From an archaeon (lineage in GTDB: Archaea; Thermoproteota; Nitrososphaeria; Nitrososphaerales; UBA183), in the NCBI GenBank assembly GCA_021828185.1, contig JAKASI010000002.1, positions 62,001-126,000 on the forward strand: a stretch of 64,000 nt of DNA, given 5' to 3'. The stretch's first letter is position 1. Each line of letters opens with the position of its first letter. The notes under the pieces were generated by a model. That model had not been told where the DNA came from and ran no database searches. It saw nothing but the letters and a program-made list of their open reading frames with translations. The translations under genes were made by a program, and so were the position numbers. Positions 1 to 7,468 of this stretch are shown here, in pieces.

Positions 1-281
1 ATCATCCTGAGCTGTGTCGGGTCTCTGACTCCGAAGGCCTTGTCCGGGGGGAGCTCGATCTGCTTCTTCTCTCCCACGGAGAGCTTGGCCACCTCGGCGT
101 CCAGGCCGGAGATCAGCCACCCTTCCCCGACGGCGACCAGCTTCGGTTCGTACTTCTTCGTGTCTTCATAGATCTTGAGCTTCTTGGCTTCGTCCTCGAC
201 CGTTGACTCGATCCCTTCTCCCGTGTCCTTGACCCGGGCGGTGTAGTTTGCGAATATCAGGGCCCCCTTCGCGAACGGCAT
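1..281 (-). CDS. FKBP-type peptidyl-prolyl isomerase (partial)
   Basis: The minus-strand frame opens with ATG at 281 and reads MPFAKGALIFANYTARVKD, then a region ending in LSVGEKKQIELPPDKAFG, where the window edge cuts it. The pattern of an early V-K-D-T-G-E segment, a central GWLISGLD segment and the E-K-K/PPDKAFG segment is that of SlyD-like archaeal FKBPs, which isomerise prolyl bonds and act as folding helpers. A TATA-like CATTTAAACCC lies about 30 nt upstream (308-316), so the mRNA is probably leaderless. The C-terminal part, including any IF (insert-in-flap) domain end, is missing, so subtype is not certain. Confidence 0.8.
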   Translation of the reverse strand, partial: MPFAKGALIFANYTARVKDTGEGIESTVEDEAKKLKIYEDTKKYEPKLVAVGEGWLISGLDAEVAKLSVGEKKQIELPPDKAFGVRDPTQLRM

Positions 282-318
282 AGGATTCGACCGGCCTTCG
301 TGTTGGGTTTAAATGCTT

Positions 319-1416
319 TCACGGGGTCCTGAAGGTTGCCATCGTTTCACGGATGGCCTTCAGCGTCGTGTTGACGTACCGTTCGTTTATCTGGCCCATG
401 CACCCCACCCTGGATACCTTCCCGGCGAACGGTCCGAACCCTCCAGCTATGACGACCCCCTTGTCATGGGCAAGGGCCTTCCTGAACTTGGCATCGTCCA
501 CCCCCTGGGGGTAGTATGACGCCACGACCGTCTTCGACCGGACCGACTTCTCGGCCACGGGCTTCAGCCCCTGGCTGGCAAGGCCGTCATAGAGCATCTC
601 GCTCATCCTGTCGTGCCGCTCCACCCTCTTCGCAAAGCCCTCCTCCAGGAGCTCTTCGAGAGCCTCGTCCAGGGCGTAGTACAGCGGGAGCGCCGGAGTG
701 AATGGGGTCTCCCCCTTCGTCGCGTACTCGAGGTACCTCGGCAGCTCGAAGTACCTGGTCTTCGGGGGCGAAGTCCTGAGGAACTCCTCCACCCTCTTGC
801 TCACCGACAGGAGGGCCAGGCCGGGCGGCGCCGCGATGCACTTCTGGCTCCCTGTGATGCAGATGTCGACCCCCCACCTGTCGACGGGGATCGCGTACCC
901 TCCCAGGCTCGATATGGCGTCGATGACCGCGAAAGCTCCGTGGTCCCTCGCAAGCCTGGTGGCCTCTTCCACGTAGGGGGCTGCCACTCCGGTGCTGGTC
1001 TCGTTGTGGACGAGGAAGAGCGCCTTGAAGTCCCCCTGGGCGTCCATGGCGGCCTTCAGCTGTTCGATGGTGGGGACCTTCCCGAACTCCGACTTGACCC
1101 TGACCGCCTCCCCACCGGCCATCTCGACAGTCTCCGCGAGCCTCGTGCTGAACTCTCCGAACACGGCGACGACCGCGGCGTCCCCCGGCCTTATGAGGTT
1201 CCAGACCGCGGCCTCGACCCCTCCGGTCCCGGACGACGAGAGGACGACGACGTCCCCCTCGGTCTGGAAGAGGCGCCTCGTCTTGTCAAGAATCCCTTTG
1301 CCCAGCTCTCTGAACGCGTCCCCTCTGTGGTTGATTATGGGGCGGAGCATCGCCTTCATCACCCGGTCAGAAACGTTCGTCGGGCCGGGGAGCATGATCA
1401 GGTCTTGCTTATCCAT
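319..1416 (-). CDS. Class V aminotransferase (alanine/serine-glyoxylate type)
   Basis: This 365-residue protein matches PLP-dependent class V aminotransferases of the serine/alanine-glyoxylate family. The N-terminus has the LPGPTNVSDRV substrate loop. A PLP-phosphate binding SSSGTGGVEAA segment lies near residue 60, the PLP-contacting Asp is at about 166 (AVIDAISSLGG), and the Schiff-base Lys is at about 192 (ITGSQKCIAAPPG). Likely reaction: transfer of an amino group from Ala or Ser to glyoxylate or a related oxo acid; the exact substrate cannot be read from sequence. The start overlaps the end of nadM by 8 bp, so the two are co-transcribed. Confidence 0.85.
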   Translation of the reverse strand: MDKQDLIMLPGPTNVSDRVMKAMLRPIINHRGDAFRELGKGILDKTRRLFQTEGDVVVLSSSGTGGVEAAVWNLIRPGDAAVVAVFGEFSTRLAETVEMAGGEAVRVKSEFGKVPTIEQLKAAMDAQGDFKALFLVHNETSTGVAAPYVEEATRLARDHGAFAVIDAISSLGGYAIPVDRWGVDICITGSQKCIAAPPGLALLSVSKRVEEFLRTSPPKTRYFELPRYLEYATKGETPFTPALPLYYALDEALEELLEEGFAKRVERHDRMSEMLYDGLASQGLKPVAEKSVRSKTVVASYYPQGVDDAKFRKALAHDKGVVIAGGFGPFAGKVSRVGCMGQINERYVNTTLKAIRETMATFRTP

Positions 1417-1945
1417 GGCCGCTCCCCCTCAGGTCCTTGCGCATAAGTGCTCTCACCCGCTCGACCCCTCCGAACTTTCTGACCAGCTTGGCCACCTCGG
1501 GGGGGACCAGGCTCTCCCAGTCCTTCCTTTCCAGAATTCTGTCCCTGACGTTGGTCGCAGAGTACCTGCTCCTGTCCAGATAGGGGACCGCCCTCACCTC
1601 CATCCCTTCCTCCTTGAAGAGGAGGAATGTGAGCGCGTCGTTGGTGAACACCACGTCGAACTTCGGGACCATGGACACCACGCTCGAGACCCAGAGCGAA
1701 TGCGAGTCCGCGTCTGCTATGGGGATCGCCATCCACTTCGACGGGTCGACCCCGTTGGCGTCGAGGGCGTCCTTGATCATCGCGATCCTCTCTCCCGCGG
1801 TGAACGGGTTGTCCCTCTCGTGGCTCCTCTGGGCTGAGCCCACGACCACGTAGAGATAGGCGACCCGCTTCAGGGCGTACCTGACGGCCTCCAGATGGCC
1901 GAGATGGAAAGGCTGGAAGCGGCCCACCAGAAGACCGACCCGCAT
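1409..1945 (-). CDS. nadM: Nicotinamide-nucleotide adenylyltransferase
   Basis: A 178-residue protein of the archaeal NMN adenylyltransferase family, which makes NAD from NMN and ATP. The nucleotidyltransferase signature GRFQPFHLGH is at residues 8-17 (HxGH = HLGH), and the C-terminal SATNVRDRI segment corresponds to the second ATP-binding motif (ISxTxIR type). Length is normal for archaeal NadM. It is the first gene of a minus-strand run with the aminotransferase and probably FKBP. A TATA-like element TTAAATAG about 30 nt upstream supports the ATG at 1945. Confidence 0.93.
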   Translation of the reverse strand: MRVGLLVGRFQPFHLGHLEAVRYALKRVAYLYVVVGSAQRSHERDNPFTAGERIAMIKDALDANGVDPSKWMAIPIADADSHSLWVSSVVSMVPKFDVVFTNDALTFLLFKEEGMEVRAVPYLDRSRYSATNVRDRILERKDWESLVPPEVAKLVRKFGGVERVRALMRKDLRGSGHG

Positions 1946-2026
1946 ACCCCTCGTTTTTCCTGCCCCGGTCTGGTCTATTTAAGAAGAAGCGCGCCGTTTC
2001 TTAATCGGGGGTCCCGGACCTCTGCC
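1946..2026. promoter_or_regulatory. Divergent promoter region, nadM / rtcA
   Basis: This 81-bp spacer separates two divergent starts. It holds ctatttaag (1975-1983), which read on the minus strand gives a TATA-like box about 30 nt before nadM. A separate cttaatcg (about 1999-2006) lies about 27 nt before the GTG chosen for rtcA. Both spacings suggest leaderless transcripts. Assignment rests on spacing alone. Confidence 0.5.
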
Positions 2027-3070
2027 GTGGACACCGTAGAGGTCGACGGCTCCCTGGGCGAAGGGGGAGGGCAGATACTCAGGACCGCGGCCGCCTTCTC
2101 GACGATCTTCAGACGGCCGGTCAGGGTCACCAGGATAAGGGCCGGGAGGAGGGTGCCCGGGCTGAAGCGCCAGCACGCGTCGGCTCTCCTGGTTCTTGCC
2201 AGGGCGGCAGGAGGACGGGTGGAGGGCGCCCAGGAGGGCTCATCCGAGGTCTCCTACTTCCCGGGCAAGCCTCGGACGGAGTCGCTGGCGCTCGACATGG
2301 GGACCGCCGCCAGCATAACGCTGGTGCTTCAGGCTGTCGTCCCGGCCGTCGCACTTTCGGGGGGCCGGCTCAGGCTCGAGCTGAAGGGGGGGACCGACGT
2401 CCCCTGGAGCCCCACCTTCGACTACTTCGCAGAAGTGGTCCGAGGGGCGTTCCGTCAGATCGGCATCGAGTTCGACGCGACGGCAGAACGGAGGGGATAC
2501 TACCCGCGGGGGGGCGGGAGAGTGGTCGCCACCGTCGAGCCTTCGTCAGGTTTGAAGCCGCTCGACCTCGCTTCGCGGGGAGAGTTGCCAGGGGCCAGGG
2601 TGGTCAGCAGGTGCGGGGGTCTTCCCCGCCGGGTCGCCGAGCGGCAGCTCTCGGCTGCGTCCAGCCACCTCGAAGGGGCGGGGATCAGAGTCCTGGCAGG
2701 GGAGGTGGCGGAGGAGGGCTCAGACTCCCCAGGTTCGTCGGTCCTGGCATACTGCACAGAGCACGGCGCGCTGCTCGGGGCTGACGCCATCGGGGAAAAG
2801 GGGAAGCCCGCCGAACGGGTGGGCCAGGAGGCAGCGGCCCGGTTCATCGCCGAACTGAATTCAGGGGCCTGCGTGGACTCGAACCTCTCGGACATGGTGA
2901 TCCCGCTCCTCTCCCTCGCTCCTTCCCCCTCGAGGGTCAGGGTCCGGGAGGTCACCCCCCATCTGAAGTCCGGGTTGGAGATCGCCCGCAAGTTCACCTC
3001 CTTCAGCTGGGAGACAGAGCCCCGGTCCGTCGGCGCGGTGGTCAGGGTCAATCCCGGGACCCGGCCCTGA
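2027..3070 (+). CDS. rtcA: RNA 3'-terminal phosphate cyclase
   Basis: The 347-residue product has the RtcA hallmark VDGSLGEGGGQILR at its N-terminus and a family-typical length. RtcA uses ATP to convert an RNA 3'-phosphate to a 2',3'-cyclic phosphate through an adenylated His. The C-terminal half contains the segment around residues 275-285 (CVDSNLSDMVIPLL), and MTPHLKSGLE-like text (VTPHLKSGLEIARKF) near the end, both typical of the catalytic region. The frame is open further upstream, but that extension overlaps nadM. GTG at 2027 gives the canonical N-terminus and sits about 27 nt after a TATA-like box. Confidence 0.93.
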   Translation: MDTVEVDGSLGEGGGQILRTAAAFSTIFRRPVRVTRIRAGRRVPGLKRQHASALLVLARAAGGRVEGAQEGSSEVSYFPGKPRTESLALDMGTAASITLVLQAVVPAVALSGGRLRLELKGGTDVPWSPTFDYFAEVVRGAFRQIGIEFDATAERRGYYPRGGGRVVATVEPSSGLKPLDLASRGELPGARVVSRCGGLPRRVAERQLSAASSHLEGAGIRVLAGEVAEEGSDSPGSSVLAYCTEHGALLGADAIGEKGKPAERVGQEAAARFIAELNSGACVDSNLSDMVIPLLSLAPSPSRVRVREVTPHLKSGLEIARKFTSFSWETEPRSVGAVVRVNPGTRP

Positions 3071-3128
3071 ATGCTTGCTGCGGCACAATGTCTAAAAGGG
3101 CGAGCCTTCGGCGCCAGTCAGACTTCTG

Positions 3129-3728
3129 ATGTCCTACGAGCAGTACATGCCGGGCGCCACCGCAGTCGGCATCGCGTTCAAAGACGGAGTGGTCCTGGGT
3201 GCCGAGAGGAGGATCACGCTGGGCAGCTTCGTGAGAAGCAAGTCGGGGAAGAAGGTGTTCAAGGTCACCGAAAGCGTGGGCGCCGTCTGCGCGGGCATGG
3301 TGGCCGACATGCAGAACCTGGTGAAAGAGGTGGCTGTGTACTCCAAGCTCAAGGAGCTCGAATCGAGGAAGTCGATGAAGCCGAATTCGGTCGCCAAGCT
3401 GATGTCGACGCTGATGTTCCAGAACAGGTACGCCCCGCTCCTCACCCAGGTCATCCTGGGCGGGATGGGGGACAAGCCGGTCGTATACGTCCTCGACCCT
3501 CTGGGGAGCGTGATCTCGGACCAGTACGCCACCGTGGGGACCGGGGAGGAGACAGCGATCGGGGTGGTCGAAGCCGGCTACAGCCCCACCATGACCCAGA
3601 AGGAGGCTCGCGACCTCGCCGTCTCCGCGATCAAGGCGGCCATCGCCAGGGACGCGATGAGCGGGAACGGCATCGACCTGCTGACGATCGACAAGACAGG
3701 GATCAGGGAAGAAGGAGTAAACCTGTAG
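3129..3728 (+). CDS. psmB: Proteasome beta-type subunit, probably inactive (Thr1 replaced by Ala)
   Basis: A 199-residue 20S proteasome beta-fold protein. From G14 onward it aligns without gaps to the Thermoplasma beta subunit: the equivalents of Glu17 (E26) and Lys33 (K42) are present in AERRITLGSF and SKSGKKVF. The position of the catalytic N-terminal Thr1, however, is Ala10 in the string P-G-A-T-A-V-G, so auto-processing and Thr catalysis are not expected. A similar ATA-[IV]-G start is, from memory, found in the non-catalytic beta1 type of Sulfolobales, so it likely pairs with a second, active beta encoded elsewhere. The next gene starts 11 bp downstream. Confidence 0.9.
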   Translation: MSYEQYMPGATAVGIAFKDGVVLGAERRITLGSFVRSKSGKKVFKVTESVGAVCAGMVADMQNLVKEVAVYSKLKELESRKSMKPNSVAKLMSTLMFQNRYAPLLTQVILGGMGDKPVVYVLDPLGSVISDQYATVGTGEETAIGVVEAGYSPTMTQKEARDLAVSAIKAAIARDAMSGNGIDLLTIDKTGIREEGVNL

Positions 3729-3739
3729 GCGGCTCGGCC

Positions 3740-4393
3740 ATGTGGGCATACAAGGGGGTCAGGGTGCACTGGCTAGGCCACGACTCGTTCGTGCTCCAGG
3801 GTTCCAAGACGGTGGTGGTCGACCCGTTCAAGGCCAAGGGGAACTACAAGCCTGACGTCCTGCTGATCTCCCATGAGCACTCCGACCACCTGAGCCAGGA
3901 CGACATACCGAGATTCTCGGGGCCCTCGACCGTGATGGTGGCGCCCCGCCAGTGTGAGGCTCCCCTCAGGCAGTTCGCCCAGACCAAGCGGATCGTCGAG
4001 CCATGGCAGACCCTGGACTTCGGGGGACTCAAGGTCGAAGCCATACCAGCCTACAACCTCAACAAGTTCCGGGAGCCCGGGAAGATGTTCCACCCCAAGG
4101 AGGACAAGAAGGTGGGTTACGTCCTCACCATGGACGGGGTGCGGTTCTACCACGCGGGAGACTGCGACGGGATCGAAGAGATGAAGAGCCTCGACGTGGA
4201 CGTCGCGTTCCTGCCTGTTTCGGGGACATACGTCATGACCGCCGAGGAAGCCGCCCGGGCGGCGGATTCGATAAGCGCAAAGGTGGTGATACCGATGCAC
4301 ATAAACAAAATCATCGGGACCATGGCCGATGCAGAGAGGTTCAAGAGACTCGTGGGTGGAAGCAGGGCCGTAGAGATACTCAAGGAAGAGTAG
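3740..4393 (+). CDS. MBL-fold metal-dependent hydrolase (UPF0173 type)
   Basis: The 217-residue protein begins V-R-V-H-W-L-G-H-D-S-F, the usual start of UPF0173/UlaG-like metallo-beta-lactamase-fold proteins. It has the metal-binding H-x-H-x-D-H motif (SHEHSDHLS), a later Asp-containing HAGDCDG and a C-terminal PMHIN His. The substrate is unknown. ATG at 3740 was chosen because the open frame further upstream runs through psmB. It is probably co-transcribed with psmB. Confidence 0.85.
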   Translation: MWAYKGVRVHWLGHDSFVLQGSKTVVVDPFKAKGNYKPDVLLISHEHSDHLSQDDIPRFSGPSTVMVAPRQCEAPLRQFAQTKRIVEPWQTLDFGGLKVEAIPAYNLNKFREPGKMFHPKEDKKVGYVLTMDGVRFYHAGDCDGIEEMKSLDVDVAFLPVSGTYVMTAEEAARAADSISAKVVIPMHINKIIGTMADAERFKRLVGGSRAVEILKEE

Positions 4394-4396
4394 TCT

Positions 4397-4543
4397 CTAC
4401 TCGGGCACGCTGTCAGAATGCAGCTTCCCGCCCTGCAGCTTCACGAAAAGGTACCTGTTGTCCGCAAAGACAAGGGTGAGCTCGTCCTCCTTCTCCTCCA
4501 CGGTCAGGAGCGCCTTCCCGACTATGCCATCGAACTTCGCCAT
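4397..4543 (-). CDS. Small conserved-looking protein, 48 aa
   Basis: A short minus-strand frame runs from ATG (4543) to TAG at 4397, with its stop 3 bp from the stop of the convergent MBL gene. The protein (MAKFDGIVGKALLTVEEKED and so on) is acidic with alternating hydrophobic residues, suggesting a small beta-strand protein. No family recognised. It is called because it fills the gap between real genes, has good codon bias (third-position G/C) and is followed in the same direction by another small gene. Confidence 0.5.
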   Translation of the reverse strand: MAKFDGIVGKALLTVEEKEDELTLVFADNRYLFVKLQGGKLHSDSVPE

Positions 4544-4586
4544 TGCTGGACGGGGGCCCTGGCGTTCGTATTTCTATCTTATCGGG

Positions 4587-4769
4587 TCAGTCTTTCAGGT
4601 ATCTTGTCAGCTCTTCCGACTTGTCCGGGCGCACCTTCTCGACCTCCACCCCTGCAGAGGCCCTGATCATCTCCCGGATGACCTGGTCGATGCTCCTCTT
4701 CCTCTGCCTGGCCTTCAGCAGCTTGAGCGCCCTGTGCGTCTCCTCGTGCACCTTGACGGATTTCACCAT
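4587..4769 (-). CDS. Small ribbon-helix-helix-like protein (VapB/CopG-type antitoxin-like)
   Basis: This 60-residue protein begins VKSVKVHEETHRALKLLKAR, a beta-strand plus helix arrangement resembling ribbon-helix-helix DNA-binding proteins and the VapB antitoxins of archaea; a second helix (SIDQVIREMIRAS) follows. No PIN-domain toxin lies next to it, so it is either an orphan antitoxin or a free-standing regulator. It lies 43 bp upstream of the 48-aa gene on the same strand and may share its transcript. Confidence 0.6.
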   Translation of the reverse strand: MVKSVKVHEETHRALKLLKARQRKRSIDQVIREMIRASAGVEVEKVRPDKSEELTRYLKD

Positions 4770-5056
4770 GCCGACTGGCCCGCGTAGTCGCCCACGCCCG
4801 GCGGTTATGACGTTTCCCCCATGGTGCCCAGTAAACCGGCTCGGCCGGGTCGAGAGGCAGCCGTGCGGGGCTCGGACGATTTGACTCAGTTCGTCGCGAG
4901 TTCATCATCTGCCCGGGAGCTTACTCCGGGCTATGACTGGGACGGCGTTCACCTCATCGTCGACACCCGACACGGTGCCTTCGATTTAGCCTTTGGCATC
5001 CGAGGGGCTCCCGGGGGCCGGCCTAGCCTTTATCTGCGCACCATCGACGGCGCGGC
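4770..5056. other. Intergenic region without a convincing gene
   Basis: No coding frame here looks real. There is a perfect 6-bp hairpin, GCCCGG/CCGGGC with a 9-nt loop, at about 4911-4931. On the minus strand an ATGATGA (near 4902-4908) is followed 12 nt later by CTGA (4886-4889), which resembles half of a C/D-box guide RNA; no second box pair was found. On the plus strand cctttatc (about 5027-5034) is a likely TATA box for the CoA-transferase gene starting at 5057. Confidence 0.4.
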
Positions 5057-6202
5057 GTGGGGTTTCTCGACAACGTAAGGGTCGTCGACGCTACCCGGCT
5101 GCTCCCCGGGGGGTTCTGCACGATGCTCCTCTCTGACATGGGGGCCGAAGTGATCAAGGTCGAGCAGCCTGGTCTCGGAGACTACATGCGCGCGACCCCG
5201 CCCACCAAGGACGGGAGGAGCCCGGTCCACTCGACGGTCAACAGGAACAAACGGAGCATCGGCATCGACCTGAAGACTGCGGGAGGGAAACGGGTCATGC
5301 GCCGCCTCCTCCGCACGGCCGACGTCTTCATCGAGGGGTTCAGGCCGGGGGCCATGTCCAGGCTCGGGTTCTCCTTCCAGTCGGTGAAGAAGGTGAACCC
5401 GAAGATAATCTACTGCTCCATTTCGGCCTACGGCCAGGACGTCAATCTGAGCTCGATGCCTGGGCACGACATCAACTTCCAGGCCATGGCCGGGACCCTC
5501 GCCTATTCGTCCGGCGCCGAGGTCCCTCTGCTGCAGCTCGGTGACCTGTCTTCCGGGATGTACGCTGCCCTTGGCATACTGGGGGCCCTGGCGAGCAGGA
5601 GGGGCCCGGTCTACATCGACGTCCCCATCGTGGGTTCGCTCCTGTCATGGATGGTCATCCCGGCCTCTGCCTACCTCGCAACCGGCCGGCCCCCGAAGGA
5701 AGGCCACAGCCTGGTCTTCGGGTCGACCCCGTACTACAACCTCTACAGGACCTCCGACAAGAAGTACATGGCGGTGGCGGCCATAGAGGAGGGGTTCTGG
5801 AGTAACCTCCTGGGCGCCCTCGGCGTCCCCCAGATGGCCCCCTACCGGTTCGGGACCGAGACGGAAAGGGAGGAGGTGACAGAGACGCTGAAGCGCATCT
5901 TCGCAACGAAGACCAGGGACGAGTGGTCGAAGGCCCTGATGCACCTGGACACCTGCACGACCCCGGTCCTCACGGTGGAGGAGGCCCTCACCAGCGACTG
6001 GGCCAGGAGCCTCAAGATGCTTGCCGACCTTGCAGGAAAAGAGACGGTCCTGAACAGCCCAGTCAGGTCCCAGCCGTCGATGCGCGGCAGAGCCTTCACC
6101 AGCGCCCCGGGGCTGGGGGATGATACGGAGTCCCTGATGAAGTCCCTGGGCTACTCCAGGAGCCAGACTGGCGCCCTGAGGGCCAAGGGCGCCATCGAGT
6201 GA
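5057..6202 (+). CDS. Family III CoA-transferase (CaiB/BaiF type)
   Basis: The 381-residue product shows the family III signature: N-terminal RVVDATRLLPGGFCTMLLSDMGAEVIKVE (in pieces at residues 8-36), then the NRNKRSIGIDLK segment and the catalytic-region GQLGDLSSGMYAAL-like text (LLQLGDLSSGMYAALG). The conserved Asp of this family is in GDLSSG. These enzymes move CoA between carboxylic acids, for example activating substrates for beta-oxidation. GTG at 5057 lies 27 nt after a TATA-like box. It faces a convergent thiolase gene and starts the acyl-CoA gene block. Confidence 0.88.
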   Translation: MGFLDNVRVVDATRLLPGGFCTMLLSDMGAEVIKVEQPGLGDYMRATPPTKDGRSPVHSTVNRNKRSIGIDLKTAGGKRVMRRLLRTADVFIEGFRPGAMSRLGFSFQSVKKVNPKIIYCSISAYGQDVNLSSMPGHDINFQAMAGTLAYSSGAEVPLLQLGDLSSGMYAALGILGALASRRGPVYIDVPIVGSLLSWMVIPASAYLATGRPPKEGHSLVFGSTPYYNLYRTSDKKYMAVAAIEEGFWSNLLGALGVPQMAPYRFGTETEREEVTETLKRIFATKTRDEWSKALMHLDTCTTPVLTVEEALTSDWARSLKMLADLAGKETVLNSPVRSQPSMRGRAFTSAPGLGDDTESLMKSLGYSRSQTGALRAKGAIE

Positions 6203-6232
6203 CTGCTCTTCGGACCGCACCGGCTCGTCAGG

Positions 6233-7468
6233 CTACGCTCTCTGAAGGAGGATCGCGAACCCCTGCCCCCCGCCGACGCAGAGCGTGGCGACTCCGTACT
6301 CCTTCCCTGTCTCCTGCAGCTGCCTGGCCAGGGTCCCCACGAGCCTGGCCCCGGAGGCCCCCAGAGGGTGCCCGATCGCTATCGCCCCCCCGTGCCGATT
6401 GACCTTGGACGGTTCGATCCCGAGTTCCCTGATGGCATACAGGACGACCACTGCGAACGCCTCGTTGATCTCCCAGAGGTCCACCTGGTCTGCCTTCATC
6501 CCTGCCCTGGCCAGGGCCTTCTGTGAGGCCGGAACCGGTCCCTTCCCCATGACGCTCGGGTCGACCCCCGCCCACCCCATCGAGACTATCTTCGCCATCG
6601 GTTTCAGCCCGTATTCGTCGAGCTTCTCCCTCGAAGCGAGCGCCACCATGGAAGCCCCTGCGTTGAGGGGGGACGAGTTCCCCGGCGTGATGAGCCCTCC
6701 CGCCTTGAACGAGGGCTGGAGCCCGGCCATCTGCTCCATCGTCGTGTCCCTCCTGATGCTCTGGTCCACGTCGATCACCTTCTCCTCCCCCGAAACCTCC
6801 ACCTTCACCTCCATGAGCTCCCCCCTGAACCACCCCTGGTCGACGGACCTCGAGGCCTTCGCGTGCGACTCCACCGAGTATCTGTCCATCTCTCCTCTTG
6901 TCACCCCTTCCTCCTCGGCCAGCTTCTCCGCCGTGAGCCCCATGGAATAGCCCACGTTCATCTGGTACTTCATGTACTCCGGCCTCGTCAGTAGCCTGGT
7001 GTTGGGAGCGAGGGCCGGGTTGTTCGCCATCGGGATGTGGGTGAGGTGCTCCATCCCGCCTGCGAGAATCACGTCGGAGTTCCCCGTCATGATCTCCATC
7101 GCCCCCTCTGCTGCCGCGTTCATCGACGATGCGCACGCCCTGTCCATGCCCATGGATGGGACGGAGACGGGGAGCCCGGCGAGGAGGACTGGGTGCCTCC
7201 CGCCGTAGAGCCAGTTCTCCCCCGTCTGGAAGGCGCACCCTGTGATCACGTCCCCGATCTCTTCAGGCTTGAAAGCGGTTCTCTCCAGAAGCCTCCTGAT
7301 GAGGAGACTCAGCGCCTGGTCCATCCGCAACGAGTTGTAGACGTCCCTTTCGGGCTGCGAAGGCCTGGACCTGGAGAACGGGATTCTCAGGTAGTCGGCC
7401 ACGTAGGCGTCTCTGAGTTCGGCCGTCGGGCGCTCACTTCCCCTTGAACTCGGGCTTTCGCTTCCCAA
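6233..7468 (-). CDS. Acetyl-CoA acyltransferase (thiolase)
   Basis: A 411-residue thiolase with all catalytic elements: nucleophilic Cys at about 112 (MDRACASSMNAA), the His motif IGHPLGASGAR and the C-terminal Cys motif CVGGGQG. It cleaves 3-ketoacyl-CoA to acetyl-CoA and a shortened acyl-CoA (or the reverse). The ATG at 7468 would overlap the upstream fused dehydrogenase/hydratase gene by 35 bp; GTG at codon 23 would give a shorter, also plausible N-terminus. Together with the upstream gene it forms a complete last three steps of beta-oxidation in one transcript. Confidence 0.92.
   Translation of the reverse strand: MGSESPSSRGSERPTAELRDAYVADYLRIPFSRSRPSQPERDVYNSLRMDQALSLLIRRLLERTAFKPEEIGDVITGCAFQTGENWLYGGRHPVLLAGLPVSVPSMGMDRACASSMNAAAEGAMEIMTGNSDVILAGGMEHLTHIPMANNPALAPNTRLLTRPEYMKYQMNVGYSMGLTAEKLAEEEGVTRGEMDRYSVESHAKASRSVDQGWFRGELMEVKVEVSGEEKVIDVDQSIRRDTTMEQMAGLQPSFKAGGLITPGNSSPLNAGASMVALASREKLDEYGLKPMAKIVSMGWAGVDPSVMGKGPVPASQKALARAGMKADQVDLWEINEAFAVVVLYAIRELGIEPSKVNRHGGAIAIGHPLGASGARLVGTLARQLQETGKEYGVATLCVGGGQGFAILLQRA

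Noticed and set aside
4587..4769. A toxin-antitoxin pair at the RHH gene
   Set aside because: No PIN-domain or other toxin frame is adjacent; the neighbouring 48-aa protein has no toxin signature.
4880..4912. Possible C/D-box guide RNA on the minus strand (ATGATGA, 12 nt, CTGA)
   Set aside because: Only one box pair was found; no D'/C' pair lies at the expected 3-9 nt distance, and the match is likely in any GC-rich 300 bp.
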